A stretch of 64,000 nt of DNA from Sipunculus nudus. Taxonomy: Eukaryota > Annelida > Sipuncula > Golfingiida > Sipunculidae. Positions 25,451 to 37,500 of the stretch are shown here, one piece after another. The notes under the pieces are model-generated. The model worked only from the letters and a program-made list of their open reading frames with translations, had not been told where the DNA came from and ran no database searches. Both the position numbers and the translations under genes were made by a program. The stretch covers positions 58,658,019-58,722,018 of the forward strand of contig CM049306.1 in assembly GCA_026874595.1 (NCBI GenBank), read 5' to 3'. Positions within the stretch are counted from its first letter, which is position 1; each line of letters starts with the position of its first letter.

Positions 25451-26127
25451 TAGCTCAGCTGACTGTAAGTCATCTGAGCTATAGCGATCACTCTTTGTCC
25501 GTCGTCCTTCCGGCCATCCGGTCTTCTGTCCGTTAACAAGGCACAAATAGTAACCGCTGGACCTGGAATCTTCTTACTTTACATCCAGAGAGGTCTTGGA
25601 AACCTGGAATTAAGTCTCTGTTACCCATATCCTTCGAGCTATTGGGCCCCAAAGTACCCCCCAGAATAGTAAAAAAAAATTAATACAAAAACTTCAATAT
25701 CTGATTAACTACATCACTGATGGTCATGATTTTTGGCATACATATTGATCATGAGATGTTCCATCAGTTCCTGCAGACTGGTGGCGCCACCTGTTTTTTT
25801 CTATTTTTTACGAATTGTTTTCTCTATTTTTGAGACCTTTAAAAATGTGGACATCTGTTAACAGGGCACAAATCGTAAAGACTGGACCTAGAATCTTCAT
25901 TCTTGACATTCTGAGAGACCTATGAAAAGTCTCCATGGAAACCAGAAATTAGGTCTCTGTTAACCATATCCTTCAGCTATGGGGCCCAAAATTACCCCCC
26001 AGAATAGTCAAAAATTTCATACAAAAACTTCAATATCTGATTGTCATGATTTTTGGCATACATATTGATCATGAGATGTTTCATCAGTTTCTGCAGATTG
26101 GTGGCGCTACCTGTATTTTTCTATTTT
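25451..26127 (+). mobile_element. Helentron-like element, family 1, 3'-truncated
   Basis: Begins TAGCTCAGCTGACTGTAAGT and continues to CATCTGAGCT, the family 1 palindromic 5' end, followed by a short GTCCGTCGTCC tract. Two ~300-bp repeats contain GACCTGGAATCTTC or GACCTAGAATCTTC and GGTGGCGCCACCTG. It is cut at 26127 by a family 2 element, and its own 3' terminus (GACCCATGGGTC hairpin) is not found beyond 29008. Confidence 0.7.
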
Positions 26128-26204
26128 TATGCCCCCACCACAAAGTGGCCGGGGCATATAGTTTTACCCATGTCCGTCATTCCGTCATTCCAAAAAAATC
26201 AAAC

Positions 26205-27640
26205 AGTTGTACAGACTTTTTTTCGCAATGCCTGCAGATATTAACCTGATTTTTGGTGTGTTGGCAGATATAGACCAGTTACAGATTGAGTTCGCGTTTC
26301 ATCCCGGTTGACCTACTTTTGACCGTTTTACAGCTCCTAAACTTAGAAAATTTCATGAAAAAAAAGAAATTTTCATGACAAATACACATGTACGGACTTT
26401 TTTTCGCAGTGCCTGCAGATATTGGCCTGATTTTTGGTGTGTGGGCAGATAATGACCAGTTACAGATTGAGTTTGCGTTTCATCCCGGTTGACCTACTTT
26501 TGAACGTTTTACACCTCCTTAACTTAGAAAATTTCATGAAAAATAGAAATTTTCATTACAAATACACATACATGTACGGACTTTTTTTCGCAATGCCTGC
26601 AGATATTGGCCTAATTTTTGGTGTGTGGGCAGATATAGACCCGTTACAGATCGAGTTCGCGTTTTGTCCCAGTTGACCTACTTTTGACCGTTTTACGGCT
26701 CCTTAACTTAGAAAATTTCATGAAAAATAGAAATTTTTATGACAAATACACATGTACGGACTTTTTTTCGCAATGCCTGCAGATATTGGCCTGATTTTTG
26801 GTGTGTGGGCAGATATTGACCAGTTACAGATGGAGTTCGTGTTTCGTCCCAGTTGACCTACTTTTGACCATTTTACGGCTCTTGAACATAGAAAATTTAA
26901 TGAAAAATATAAATTTTCATGACAAATACACATGTACAAACTTTTTTCGCAGTGCCTGCAGATATTGGCCTGATTTTTGGTGTGTGGGCAGATAATTATG
27001 AGTTACAGATCGAGTTCACGGTTTGTCCCAGTTGACCTACTTTTGAGTGTTTGAGGGTGCTCTAACTTAGAAAATTTCATAAAAAAGTGCACATGTACAG
27101 ACTTTTTTTCGCAGTGCCTGCAGATACGGGCCTGATTTTTTGTGTGTAGGCAGATAATGACCAGTTACAGATCGAGTTCTTGTTTTGTCCCAGTTGACCT
27201 ACTTTTGACCATTTGACTGCTCCTAAACATAGAAAGTTTCATGAAAAATAGAAATTTTCATAACAAATGCATAAGTACGGACTTTTTTCTCGCAATGCCT
27301 GCAGATACGGGCCTGATTTTTGATGTGTGGACAAATAATGACCAGTTACAGATCAAGTTTGCATTTTGTCTCAGTTGACCTACTTTTGACTGTTTGGTGG
27401 TGCCCTAACATAGAACATTTCATGAAAAATATAAATTTTCATGACAAGTGCACATGTACAGACTTTTTTTTTGCAGTGCCTGCAGATACCGCCCTGATTT
27501 TTTATGTGTGGGCAAATAATGACCAGTTATAGATCGAGTTTACATTTCGTCCCAGTTGACTTACTTTTGATTGTTTTACGGCTCCTAAACATAGAAAAAT
27601 TCATGAAAAATAGAAGTTTTTTTATGACAAATGTACATGT
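26205..27640. repeat. ~180-bp tandem array in a family 2 element
   Basis: Units containing GACTTTTTTTCGCA start near 26213, 26394, 26577, 26757, 26937, 27102, 27282 and 27462. Mean period is about 180 bp and units are moderately diverged. The same unit forms the array at 53510-54410. Confidence 0.9.
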
Positions 27641-27650
27641 ACAGCCTTTT

Positions 27651-28613
27651 TTAGCCCTAAGCTCATAGGCTGATGGGCTATTGTCGTCACCCAAGCTGTC
27701 CGTCCGTCCGTCTGTCCATCCAGCATCCGTCTGGCGTCCATTTACTTTTACCTTGTGAGCAGGATATCTCTAAAAGGATTTACCGTTGGAATTTTATTTC
27801 ATCAGTGAAGATGTATATCAATAAAATCTTGGTCAGGTTGAAGATGGGTGACTTTGACCCATTTTTCTACATTTTAGAGCTGATTATAGAAAAACACTCA
27901 GAAGCTTATATCTCAGAAACCATCGTGTGGATTTTCACAAAACTTACTATGATCATTGGGACTGATGGTCTGTACGTGCTGCACAGTTTTGGTTGCGCCA
28001 CCTGCAATTTCTGATTTTTTAATCAATTTTTATTGGATTTTTCAATTTTGGCTTTGTGAACAGGATATCTCTAAAAGGATTCACCGTTGGAATTTTATTT
28101 CATCAGTGAAGATGTATATCAACAAAATCTTGGTCAGGTGCGAAGATTGGTGACCTTGACCTATTTTTCTTTGTTTTAGAGCTGATTATACAAAAACACT
28201 CAGAAGCTTATATCTCAGGAACCATTGTGTGGATTTTCACAACACTTACTATGATCATTTGGAATGATGGTTTGTACGTGCTGCACAATTTTGGCGGCAC
28301 CACCTACAATTTCTGAATTTTTAATGAATTTTTATCAGATTTTTCAATTTTGGCCTTTTGTGCAGGATATCTCCAAATATATTCAACACAGGAACTTCAT
28401 TTCTTCAGTGCTATTGCATGATATTTACAAAATCTTGGTCAGGTTCAAAGATGGGTGATCTTGACCTACTTTTCAAGGTCACAGAGCTTAGTATAGAAAA
28501 AAACTTAGGAGTTTATTTCTCAAGAAGCATTTGGTGGATTGTTATGGAACATGGTACATACCTCTCGAATTTAAATTTATAACTGATTGTCAGCTTTTGC
28601 TAATATTCTAGTT
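27651..28613 (+). mobile_element. Helentron-like element, family 3, nested
   Basis: Starts TTAGCCCTAAGCTCATAGG and GCTGATGGGCTATTGTC, has a (CCGT)n tract near 27700-27715, three repeats with GCAGGATATCTC or similar, and ends TCAGCTTTTGCTAATATT then CTAGTTT. It splits the T run of a 180-bp unit; the unit resumes with TCGCAATGCAATCC. The same junction is present at 54420-55096. Confidence 0.8.
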
Positions 28614-29008
28614 TCGCAATGCAATCCTTACAGATACTGGCCTAATGTTTGGTCTGTGGACACATAATGACCACTTACACTCAACTTACAGATCAAGTTC
28701 GCGTTTTGTCCTAGTTGACCTATTTTTGGCCATGTGACAGATCTTGAACATAGAAAATTTCATGAAAGACATAAATTTTTATGAAAAATGCACATGTATG
28801 GACTTTTTTTCACAATGCCTGCAGATACTGGCCTGATTTTTGGTGTGTTGCTTGATAATGACCCGTTACAGATCGAGTTTGCATTTTGCCCTTGTTGACC
28901 TACTTTTGACCATATGACACCTCCTGAACTTAAAAAATTTCACAAAATTTAACAAATATTTCTAATTTGCTCCAGGCAGGGGCATTTGTGTTGTTCCGAC
29001 ACTACTAG

Positions 29009-31447
29009 TTTTCCTGATGACATAGGAAGTAATCATTTAATACTTTTTAATGATTTCTTCTGCCATTCTGCCTGACCATTTCGCCTGTACCTGTACCTAG
29101 TTACTGTCACATGTACCTGGCCCCAACCCTGGTTTCAACAGGCCCAGCTCTGAAGACTAACGTGCTGGCACGGGATAATAAACATCTGTTGAAAACTTGA
29201 CACTGGTTACAAGGGCACTGGATGGTGTGTTGTCTGAGGCTAAAGCTGCTGATATTGTAGAAACTCTCACTGTATGGCTGTCAGACTTAATATATGACAG
29301 GGCCTAATAGTAATAATATTGAGTCCTTTAAATAGGCTATTCCGCCGACTGCATAAAAAATAATGCCTTACCTTGCTTTGATTTTGTATAAGACAAATAA
29401 TCTTTAATATGACATATTATGTCATATTGATGTGGAAAATAAACAAATTAATTAATACACTTAAAATTCATGGTACCTCTTTGTAAGATGCGGCTATATA
29501 TTTAAAATAAATGCAATATTGATTGGGTCTACATATTGGTAAACTTGTCCACACAGAGTTTGTCTCATTGACTAACAATCAAGCTCCTTCGGACCTCTCA
29601 AAATTCTATATATAAACACCAGCTTTGCTGCTTTCTGTATGCCAGGATTGTTGTGTAGCTTAGTCAGCACAAGCCTGCTGATGGAGGTATACTGAAGAAT
29701 TGTAGAACATTGCAGACATTGTAGAATCACAATCAAGTCAATGAAGCCATCAGGCAGGTCAGATGTTGAAGACCTTTTGATCTCAAACTGATTAAAAAAT
29801 AACACCCAAAACACACTTTGTGCTTAATACCCTAAAATAACAGAAACAAATCATCAGACACCCCTGAGTGATCACACTCAAGTATGGCTTTCACACTGTG
29901 GAGTCTCAACATAATGACATGCTGTACTGGGTATTACTTAAATTTATTCCATAAATTTAGATCAAATGTCTATAATATGATTCTTAGATAGATTACAGGG
30001 CTTCAACCTGTCTGCCACTTTTGGTGAATAAAATCATCTGGTGGCTAAAACTGGTGAAAACCTGTCTCAGAGTACAGAGTTTAACCATGTTTTAAATGGT
30101 TTTAACAGCTGGGTGGCTAAAACCTTGCAACCCTGACCCACATTCTAACTTATGTTTGGCTGCTCAGAGCACACCACTCTCATCTACAGGAATTATTGGT
30201 AAAACCAAGGAATTTTGGGTAATACTAGGGTAAAACCTATTATACCCATTCTTTACCCCATTATACTTTACATCCAAGGTTACAGAAACAATGGAACATC
30301 AAGAGTTTTAACATGCGTATGAATTCTCAAATCATTTGAAACTCAAGAGTGGCTCAAACCGTGCAACCCTGTGACATAATGATTTAAATATGACTTAAAG
30401 ATGAACTGATAATAAACAAGTAAGGCAAACTGATAACATCAGTCTATTGTAGGTGATGCATGACGGACCATTATGATTTCTTTGTGATGTCACTGTTGTC
30501 CAACAAACACCACACACAGCCATAGACATGGAAAGTGTACAATGGAGGAATGTATCTTCCAGCAGTGCCTGGAAGAAGCCATCCACTGTCCATCATCATT
30601 AATAACGCAAAAGAGTCGCAAAGAAAATACTTTCTACATGATTTATATTATTTCTTTACACAAAATTGGAATGGACTATAATTAATCTGTTTGCACAACG
30701 GCAGTCTGACCTCAGAGGTTGCATTTTTAACCTTTGTTACGTAACCATAGCACAAACTTTAAGGCGGTCATAATGGCAAAGCTTACGCTGCTATACTGAC
30801 CGATATGGTGTGAGAATATCAACGATATACATGCAACAGTTGCAAATGTTTGTTTGAGCTACTGAGGTTGATTATATGTACATGTTAACTGGTTAAGTGC
30901 ACATTAATTGACAGAATTAAGACCATGGCTTATCAACTATATTTGCTAACTTTCATTACGTTCAGACAGCATCCCATAAAAAAATTATTAAGTGTTACAC
31001 TTGGGCCAAGTTGGGGCCTATAATCACTCTTTTCGTTCATAATCCCTATGTTAAGTGTGTAGTGATTTACTGGTGTTAACTATGGTGCCAGACCCTGTTG
31101 GAAGAAGAGGGCCTCTTCCTGTTAACAAGTGCAGGTCATTTTAGTGCACTCAAGCCTGACTGGTCACAAGGGGGGGGGGGGGTTGCAGGAAGGAGGCTTT
31201 TCTGATAACGCCTGCTGGGTCCTTACTATGCAGCGATAATATCTCAGCAGGGTTCCAGTATAGTAATTAGTCACATAATTGGCCCATTAAAAATGGTGTC
31301 ATGGATACTGTCACATCTGAAGTTTATGAGGAATTGTGGAAGAAAACCCAACCCTGAGATTGTCAAAAATGTAAGAGCTAATAACAGTTATACATGTAAT
31401 ATTGTCTTTCTACTTTTGGCTCATGTCTTTTTTAATTTTTGTTTCAG
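29009..31447. other. Nup62 upstream region, no second gene recognised
   Basis: An inverted copy of the motif at 19277 (CCCCAACCCTG) ends at 29131. The rest is unique-looking AT-rich sequence with a G run at 31170-31182. The Nup62 promoter and any non-coding first exon should lie here, since the first coding exon is preceded by a good acceptor. GTAAGAG near 31371 is one possible donor, giving a ~77-bp UTR intron, but this is not secure. Confidence 0.4.
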
Positions 31448-31513
31448 ACTGCAGAATATAAGGGATGGCCAACCCTGGTGGCTTTTCGTTTGGACTGGGA
31501 GGGAAACCTGGAG
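31448..31513 (+). CDS. Nup62: Nup62 exon with start codon
   Basis: A pyrimidine-rich tract ending TTTTTGTTTCAG precedes this exon, so 31448-31464 is 5' UTR and an upstream non-coding exon is likely. ATG at 31465 starts MANPGGFSFGLGGKPG. Donor GTATGA at 31514, phase 1. The early FSFG fits a p62 N-terminus. Confidence 0.85.
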
Positions 31514-34500
31514 GTATGACTGGTTTGTACACATGTTGCCTTTAAAAATGGTTCAATAATCTAGCTCTGCTTGAGTGTCACATTTGTGTTTCCAACAGTT
31601 TGATTAAGGGATTTGTTGTAGATCACTAGTGCAAGGGGTGATATTTTGCATTTGATCCTATAATTAAAATTAAATACTGTTTTCAGTTGTATTATAATTG
31701 CACGAAGAATATACTTAAGAAAAAAATAGGATATAATATTTTGATATTCTTTATAATCTATGTGGAATAAACTTTCAGCAATCATGAGCAATGTCAAATC
31801 TTATGTTAGCATGATGCCATATGAGCAGATAAACCATCTTGTTAGGAGAAACAGAGAAATTGGTGTAGTTGTGCAATAACTCTCATTGAATAATATATAA
31901 GGATTTCCATAGGAGTTAACACTTTCACTGCCTATGACGTCTGTATATGTTATTTTTTAGTGAACCTGGAACTCTATCGGATTTTGTTTATTTTTTTTCT
32001 AACTGCATTTTCTTTGATTTTATAGGGAAAAAGTTAAAAAAGCTTTAAAAATCTTCTTCTCCGAAACTGTCCAGCCAATTTGTCCAAAATTTCATAGAAA
32101 TGATCCCTGGAACAATCTCTCCAAAGTTTGTTCGAATGGTTCCAGTTTGGAGATTTTTGGCAAAGTTACAGGAGGTTGAACTTAGTCATCTGTCCAAAAA
32201 AGCACACTAAAATTAAAATCTCGGAAACCGCTATAGCTATCATCACAAAATTTTATACCAGTGTTTGTCACATAGGTCATATCTGAAATTGAGGTATTGG
32301 TGGCGCCACCTACATTGATGTGTTTTTTACTAGCGAAAATGTAATTTTAAACTCTTCTAGCTTATACCCTGATTTATGATAAAACTGTTAAGCTGATTGG
32401 TTTAAACTTTACAAGAATCATTCTATGGTAGGGTTCTGCTAGTTTTATTAGAATAGATTGGGTAAATATAGCTTTAAAAAAGCATTGTAGCCAATTGAAA
32501 AGGGCTTTCTGTGTTTGAAAACAGATTTGACAACATGCTGAGTTTCAGCATCCAAGTCAAGAGGTCACTCAGTACAAACAGGTGGGGTCCAGACATCACC
32601 ATGGCAACTGACCTGGCTGGGGGGGGGGGTATAGATGCAGAATTCCAAGATTATTGGAACTATATCTTTCAGAAAAATTAGTTAGCATTTTTAGCTAATT
32701 GGGTTTATCATCAGGTCACATGTGAACTGCTGCACACTCGTTTTTTTTTACCTCTGACCTGTCCTTGCTGCCCAGCGTCCATTTGTGCGTCTGTTTCCAC
32801 ACATAAACCCACATATCTCGGGAACCGTTTGACCAGTCAGGCTAAAAATTTTGCACAAATGTAGCCCTTTGATAGCTTTATAACATACACTAAAAATAGT
32901 GGCGCCACCTGCAACCATTTTTGCACAGCGTCCATCTGTTCATCTGCCTTGGGATAATATCACTCATATCTCAGCAGTGGTTTGACTTATTCACCTGAAA
33001 TTTTGCAGGTTTAAACATCCTGGACAGCTTTCTCGATTTTATGACAGGTGGGGCCACCTAGATTCACATTTACTCTGCAGACATCCAAGCTCATATCTCG
33101 GGAACCGTTTGACCGATTGGGCCAAAATTTTGCATGTGTATAGATCTCATATAGCTCTTCATCATAGTCTAAACTGGTGGCGCCACCTGCAACTATTTAT
33201 GCAGTGTCCATCTGTTCATCTGCCTTGGGATAAAATCACTCATATCTCAGAAGTGGTTTGACTTATCCACCTGAAATTTTGCAGGTTTATACATCCTGGA
33301 CAGCTTTCTTGATTTTATGACAGGTGGCGCCACCTAGATTCACATTTACTCTGCAGACATCCAAGCTCATATCTCGGGAACCGTTTGACCGATTGGGCCA
33401 ACATTTTGCATGTGTATAGATCTCACATAGCTCTTCATCATAGTCTAAACTGGTGGCGCCACCTGCAACTATTCATGCACAGTGTCCATCTGTTCATCTG
33501 CCTTGGGATAAAATCACTCATATCTCAGAAGTGGTTTGACTTATCCACCTGAAATTTTGCAGGTTTATACATCCTGGACAGCTTTCTTGATTTTATGACA
33601 GGTGGCGCCACCTAGATTCACATTTACTCTGCAGACATCCAAGCTCATATCTCGGGAACCGTTTGACCGATTGGGCCAAAATTTTGCATGTGTATAGATC
33701 TCGCATAGCTCTTCATCATAGTCTAAACTGGTGGCGCCACCTGCAACCATTTATGCACAGTGTCCATCTGTTCATCTGCCTTAGGATAAAATCACTCATA
33801 TCTCAGAAGTGGTTTGACTTATCCACCTGAAATTTTGCAGGTTTTTACATCCTGGATAGCTTTCCTTGATTTTATGACAGGTGGCACCACCTAGATTCAC
33901 ATTTACTCTGCAGACATCCAAGCTCATATCTCAGGAACCGTTTGACAGATTGGGCCAAAATTTTGCATGTGTATAGATCTCACATAGCTCTTCATCATAG
34001 TCTAAACTGGTGGCGCCACCTGCAACCATTTATGCACAGTGTCCATCTGTTCATCTGCCTTGGGATAAAATCACTCATATCTCAGAAGTGGTTTGACTTA
34101 TCCACCTGAAATTTTGCAGGTTTTTACATCCTGGATAGCTTTCCTTGATTTTATGACAGGTGGCGCCACCTAGATTCACATTTACTCTGCAGACATCCAA
34201 GCTCATATCTCGGGAACCGTTTGACCGATTGGGCCAAAATTTTGCATGTGTATAGATCTCAAACAGGTCTTCATCATAGTCTAAACTGGTGGCGCCACCT
34301 GCAACCATTTATGCACAGTGTCCATCTGTTCATCTGCCTTGGGATAAAATCACTCATATCTCAGAAGTGGTTTGACTTATCCACCTGAAATTTTGCAGGT
34401 TTATACATCCTGGACAGCTTTCTTGATTTTATGACAGGTGGCCCCACCTAGATTCACATTTACTCTGCAGACATCCAAGCTCATATCTCAGGAACCATTT

Positions 34501-37500
34501 GACCGATTGGGCCAAAATTTCGCATGTGTATAGATCTCACATAGCTCTTCATCATAGGCAAAACTGGTGGCGCCACCTGCAACCATTTATGCACAGTGTC
34601 CATCTGTTCATCTGCCTTGGGATAAAATCACTCATATGTCAGAAGTGGTTTGACTTATCCACCTGAAATTTTGCAGGTTTATACATCTGGACAGCTTTCC
34701 TCAATTTTATGACAGGTGGCACCACCTAGATTCACATTTACTCTGCAGACATCCAAGCTCATATCTCTGGAACTGTTTGACCGATTGGGCCAAAATTTTG
34801 CATGTGTATAGATCTCAATTAGCTCTTCATCATAGGCAAAACTGGTGGCGCCACCTGCAACCATTTATGCACAGCTTCCATCTGTTCATCTGCCTTTGGA
34901 TAAAATCACTCATATCTCAGCAGTGGTTTGACTTATCCAACTGAAATTTTGCAGGTTTTAACATCCTGGACAAATATCTTGATTTTATGACAGGTGGCAC
35001 CACCTACATTCAAGTATACGCTGCAGACATCCATGCTATTATGCAACACACCTCACTCTATTCCCCATGCCACTTAATCCATGCCTCACATCACCCATCC
35101 CACTCTGATTTCTGGGATACACATAGTCGACTACCCATTTCTAGTTATAAAATGTCCTAGTCTGAAACTTGCAGGTCCGAAACATCCATTTTGCTGAAAT
35201 CATATTGGCTAAGGTAGACATGCAGGACTTAAGAGGATCAATATTAAAAAAATAAACCTCCATTCATACTCCCAAAATTTGCACAGGTTCACATTAGGCC
35301 TGAAGGCCTTGTTTCTGATTCCCTAAGTGCCTATGATGCGTCTGCACATCATATATTAATCAGCAATTTTCCGTAAAAAAATATCTTAAATTTATCAATT
35401 AACTCTTCGCAGATGTGAAGTAGTTCATTTATATATTGGTACCGTGGCATGAAAGGGAATAATTGTAATTCATCAGAGTGCTGGATTTTTTCGAAAGCAG
35501 GGAAGATGTGGAGAGCATGAAAAAATCCATTGCTCCCGTCTTTTGCCATGAAATAAGTTCACGACCAGCTTAAGTGTGAAGTTAATTCTGTTAAGGAGTA
35601 TTCCTTAATATCAAACGAAAGCGAGGACTATAAAAACATATGTCTAGTTTTATATAAGGGCATATTTTGGCCATTTACTTCAGCAAACACATTAGTGGTA
35701 CCGAGGTGTGACAGATCCCACCTTAGGTGTGAGCTTGAGATAGTGAGATGTGAGGTCGTTTAGGTTTATTGCCTCGCGAAGACAGCCTATTGCCCAATCA
35801 ACTACAAAAGGGGCATGCCACTTTATTGACACACAGATCGGCATGGTAATAAGAATGTGGCCACAAATTATTCATTTGGCTTATTTGAAGTTATTTCATG
35901 TTTCTTATATATTTATATATAGCTATATACATGTGAAAGTACCTTCGCCAACAAGTGCATGAAAATTGCAAAACTGAAAGCAAACTCAGACTATCTCTTG
36001 CAGGAACATATTAAGTCTGATCGGTAGGCACAATCCCAAACCACAACCTTGAATTCACCATAGGCAGACCTGACTAATGACTAATGAGGTCCATTGCATC
36101 ATCATGTCGGTATATAAACAGTCTGTGACTATGTATGAAAATTACTTATGTGAAATATAAAGTAATAATAAATAAAAATTTTCAGAGAAGCTGTGAGGTT
36201 ATGCAATGGTGTGGCATCGTCTGTCATCTGTACGTTAACCCATACCATCTCAAAAACAGCAGCAATTTTATGCAAATTAAATCAGTCATCTAAAAAACTT
36301 TTTCAGATTTTGCTTTTCTTTTGCTTTCTGTTTTTACTTAGATTTTATGGGGAAAAAGCTAAAAAACCTTTAAAAATCTTCTTTTCCAAAACTGTCCAGC
36401 CAGATTGTTCAATAATTCATAGAAAAAATCTCTGAAACAATCTCTCTCAAGTTTGTTCAAATGGTTCCAGTCAGGTGAATTTTGGCTTAACTTAGTAATT
36501 TGGCCAAAAAAGGATACTATAATTACAATATCAGAAATGGCTGGAGCTATCATTACCAAATTTTATGCAAATGTTGGTCACATGACTCATATTTGAAATT
36601 GAGGTATTGGTGTTGCCACCTGCATCGACCTTTTTTGTACTGGGGTCAATGGTCATCAGTGCATTAACCCATAATCTCTCAGGAATAGCGGGAGCTAGCA
36701 TGCCCAAATTTTATGCAAGAATCTATCACTTATCAAATTTTGTGGGATTGAGGTTTTTTTGGTGCCATTTGCATTAACTTATATTTTACCAGAAAAAAGC
36801 TTAAAAATCTTTGAAAATTTTCTTCTCTGAATTCATTAAGCCAGATTGTTCAATATTTCACAGAAATGTTCCCATGATCAGCTTCTGTGGATCAGGTAGA
36901 GGACAGGGCACAAAGCTGAGTGAGTTCAAATTGTTTGTTCAAATCTCAGCGGAGGCGGTGAAATTATTCACAGTCGGCCCCAACCCAGGATGAGCCCTCT
37001 GCAGGCTTAATGGGAACACTGTAACCTACAGTCATGTTTCAATCACAAATGAGTGAGCCTTCGGGGGGTTCCTCGGTGTGATGACTGATGACCCAGCAAT
37101 TGGGATGACACACACCAAGAATCCGCAAGAGTGATACACTGAGCCTGGGTGATGCCAGAATTATCGTGTGTAAGCCCCTGTCACATAGTCCGAAACTGGA
37201 ATGGAATGCTGCAAATGTACATACTTATTAAGCAATCATTATAAAGTGTAGGCGGTTTTCTCCACAAAAAAAAAATCTTTAAAAAAATAAATATTAAAAA
37301 AAAGAAATGTTCCCAGAGACAAGTCCTCTCAAATTTGTCCAAATGGTTTGGGTTTGATGAATTTTTGGCAGAGTTACAGGAATTTGAACTTGGTCATTTG
37401 GATAAGTAAGAAAACTAACATAACAGTCTCAGACTCTTCAGGAGCTAGCATCAGCAAGTTGAAGTTTTGTGCATATATTCATCACATGACTCATAATTGA

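Larger units (their letters stand above)
26128..29008 (+). mobile_element. Helentron-like element, family 2 (ATGCCCCC ends), with nested family 3 copy
   Basis: The 5' end TATGCCCCCACCAC pairs with GTGGCCGGGGCATA after a 3-nt loop. Near the 3' end CAGGCAGGGGCAT inverts the 5' terminus, then GTGTTGTTCCGACAC forms a hairpin, followed by CTAGTT. The body is about eight ~180-bp tandem units with TTTTTTTCGCAATGCCTGCAG and GTTGACCTACTTTTGA. A family 3 element (27651-28613) is inserted in the T run of one unit. No transposase ORF. Confidence 0.8.

Noticed and set aside
33565-34864. Repeated ORFs reading MVAGGATS... on the minus strand
   Set aside because: They repeat with the 278-bp tandem unit. GGTGGCGCCACC encodes GGAT on both strands, so the shared peptide is a by-product of the palindrome.
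35750-35962. Possible extra Nup62 exon in intron 1
   Set aside because: The translation has no FG or Gly/Thr-rich character and no acceptor-donor pair of phase 1-1 frames it.
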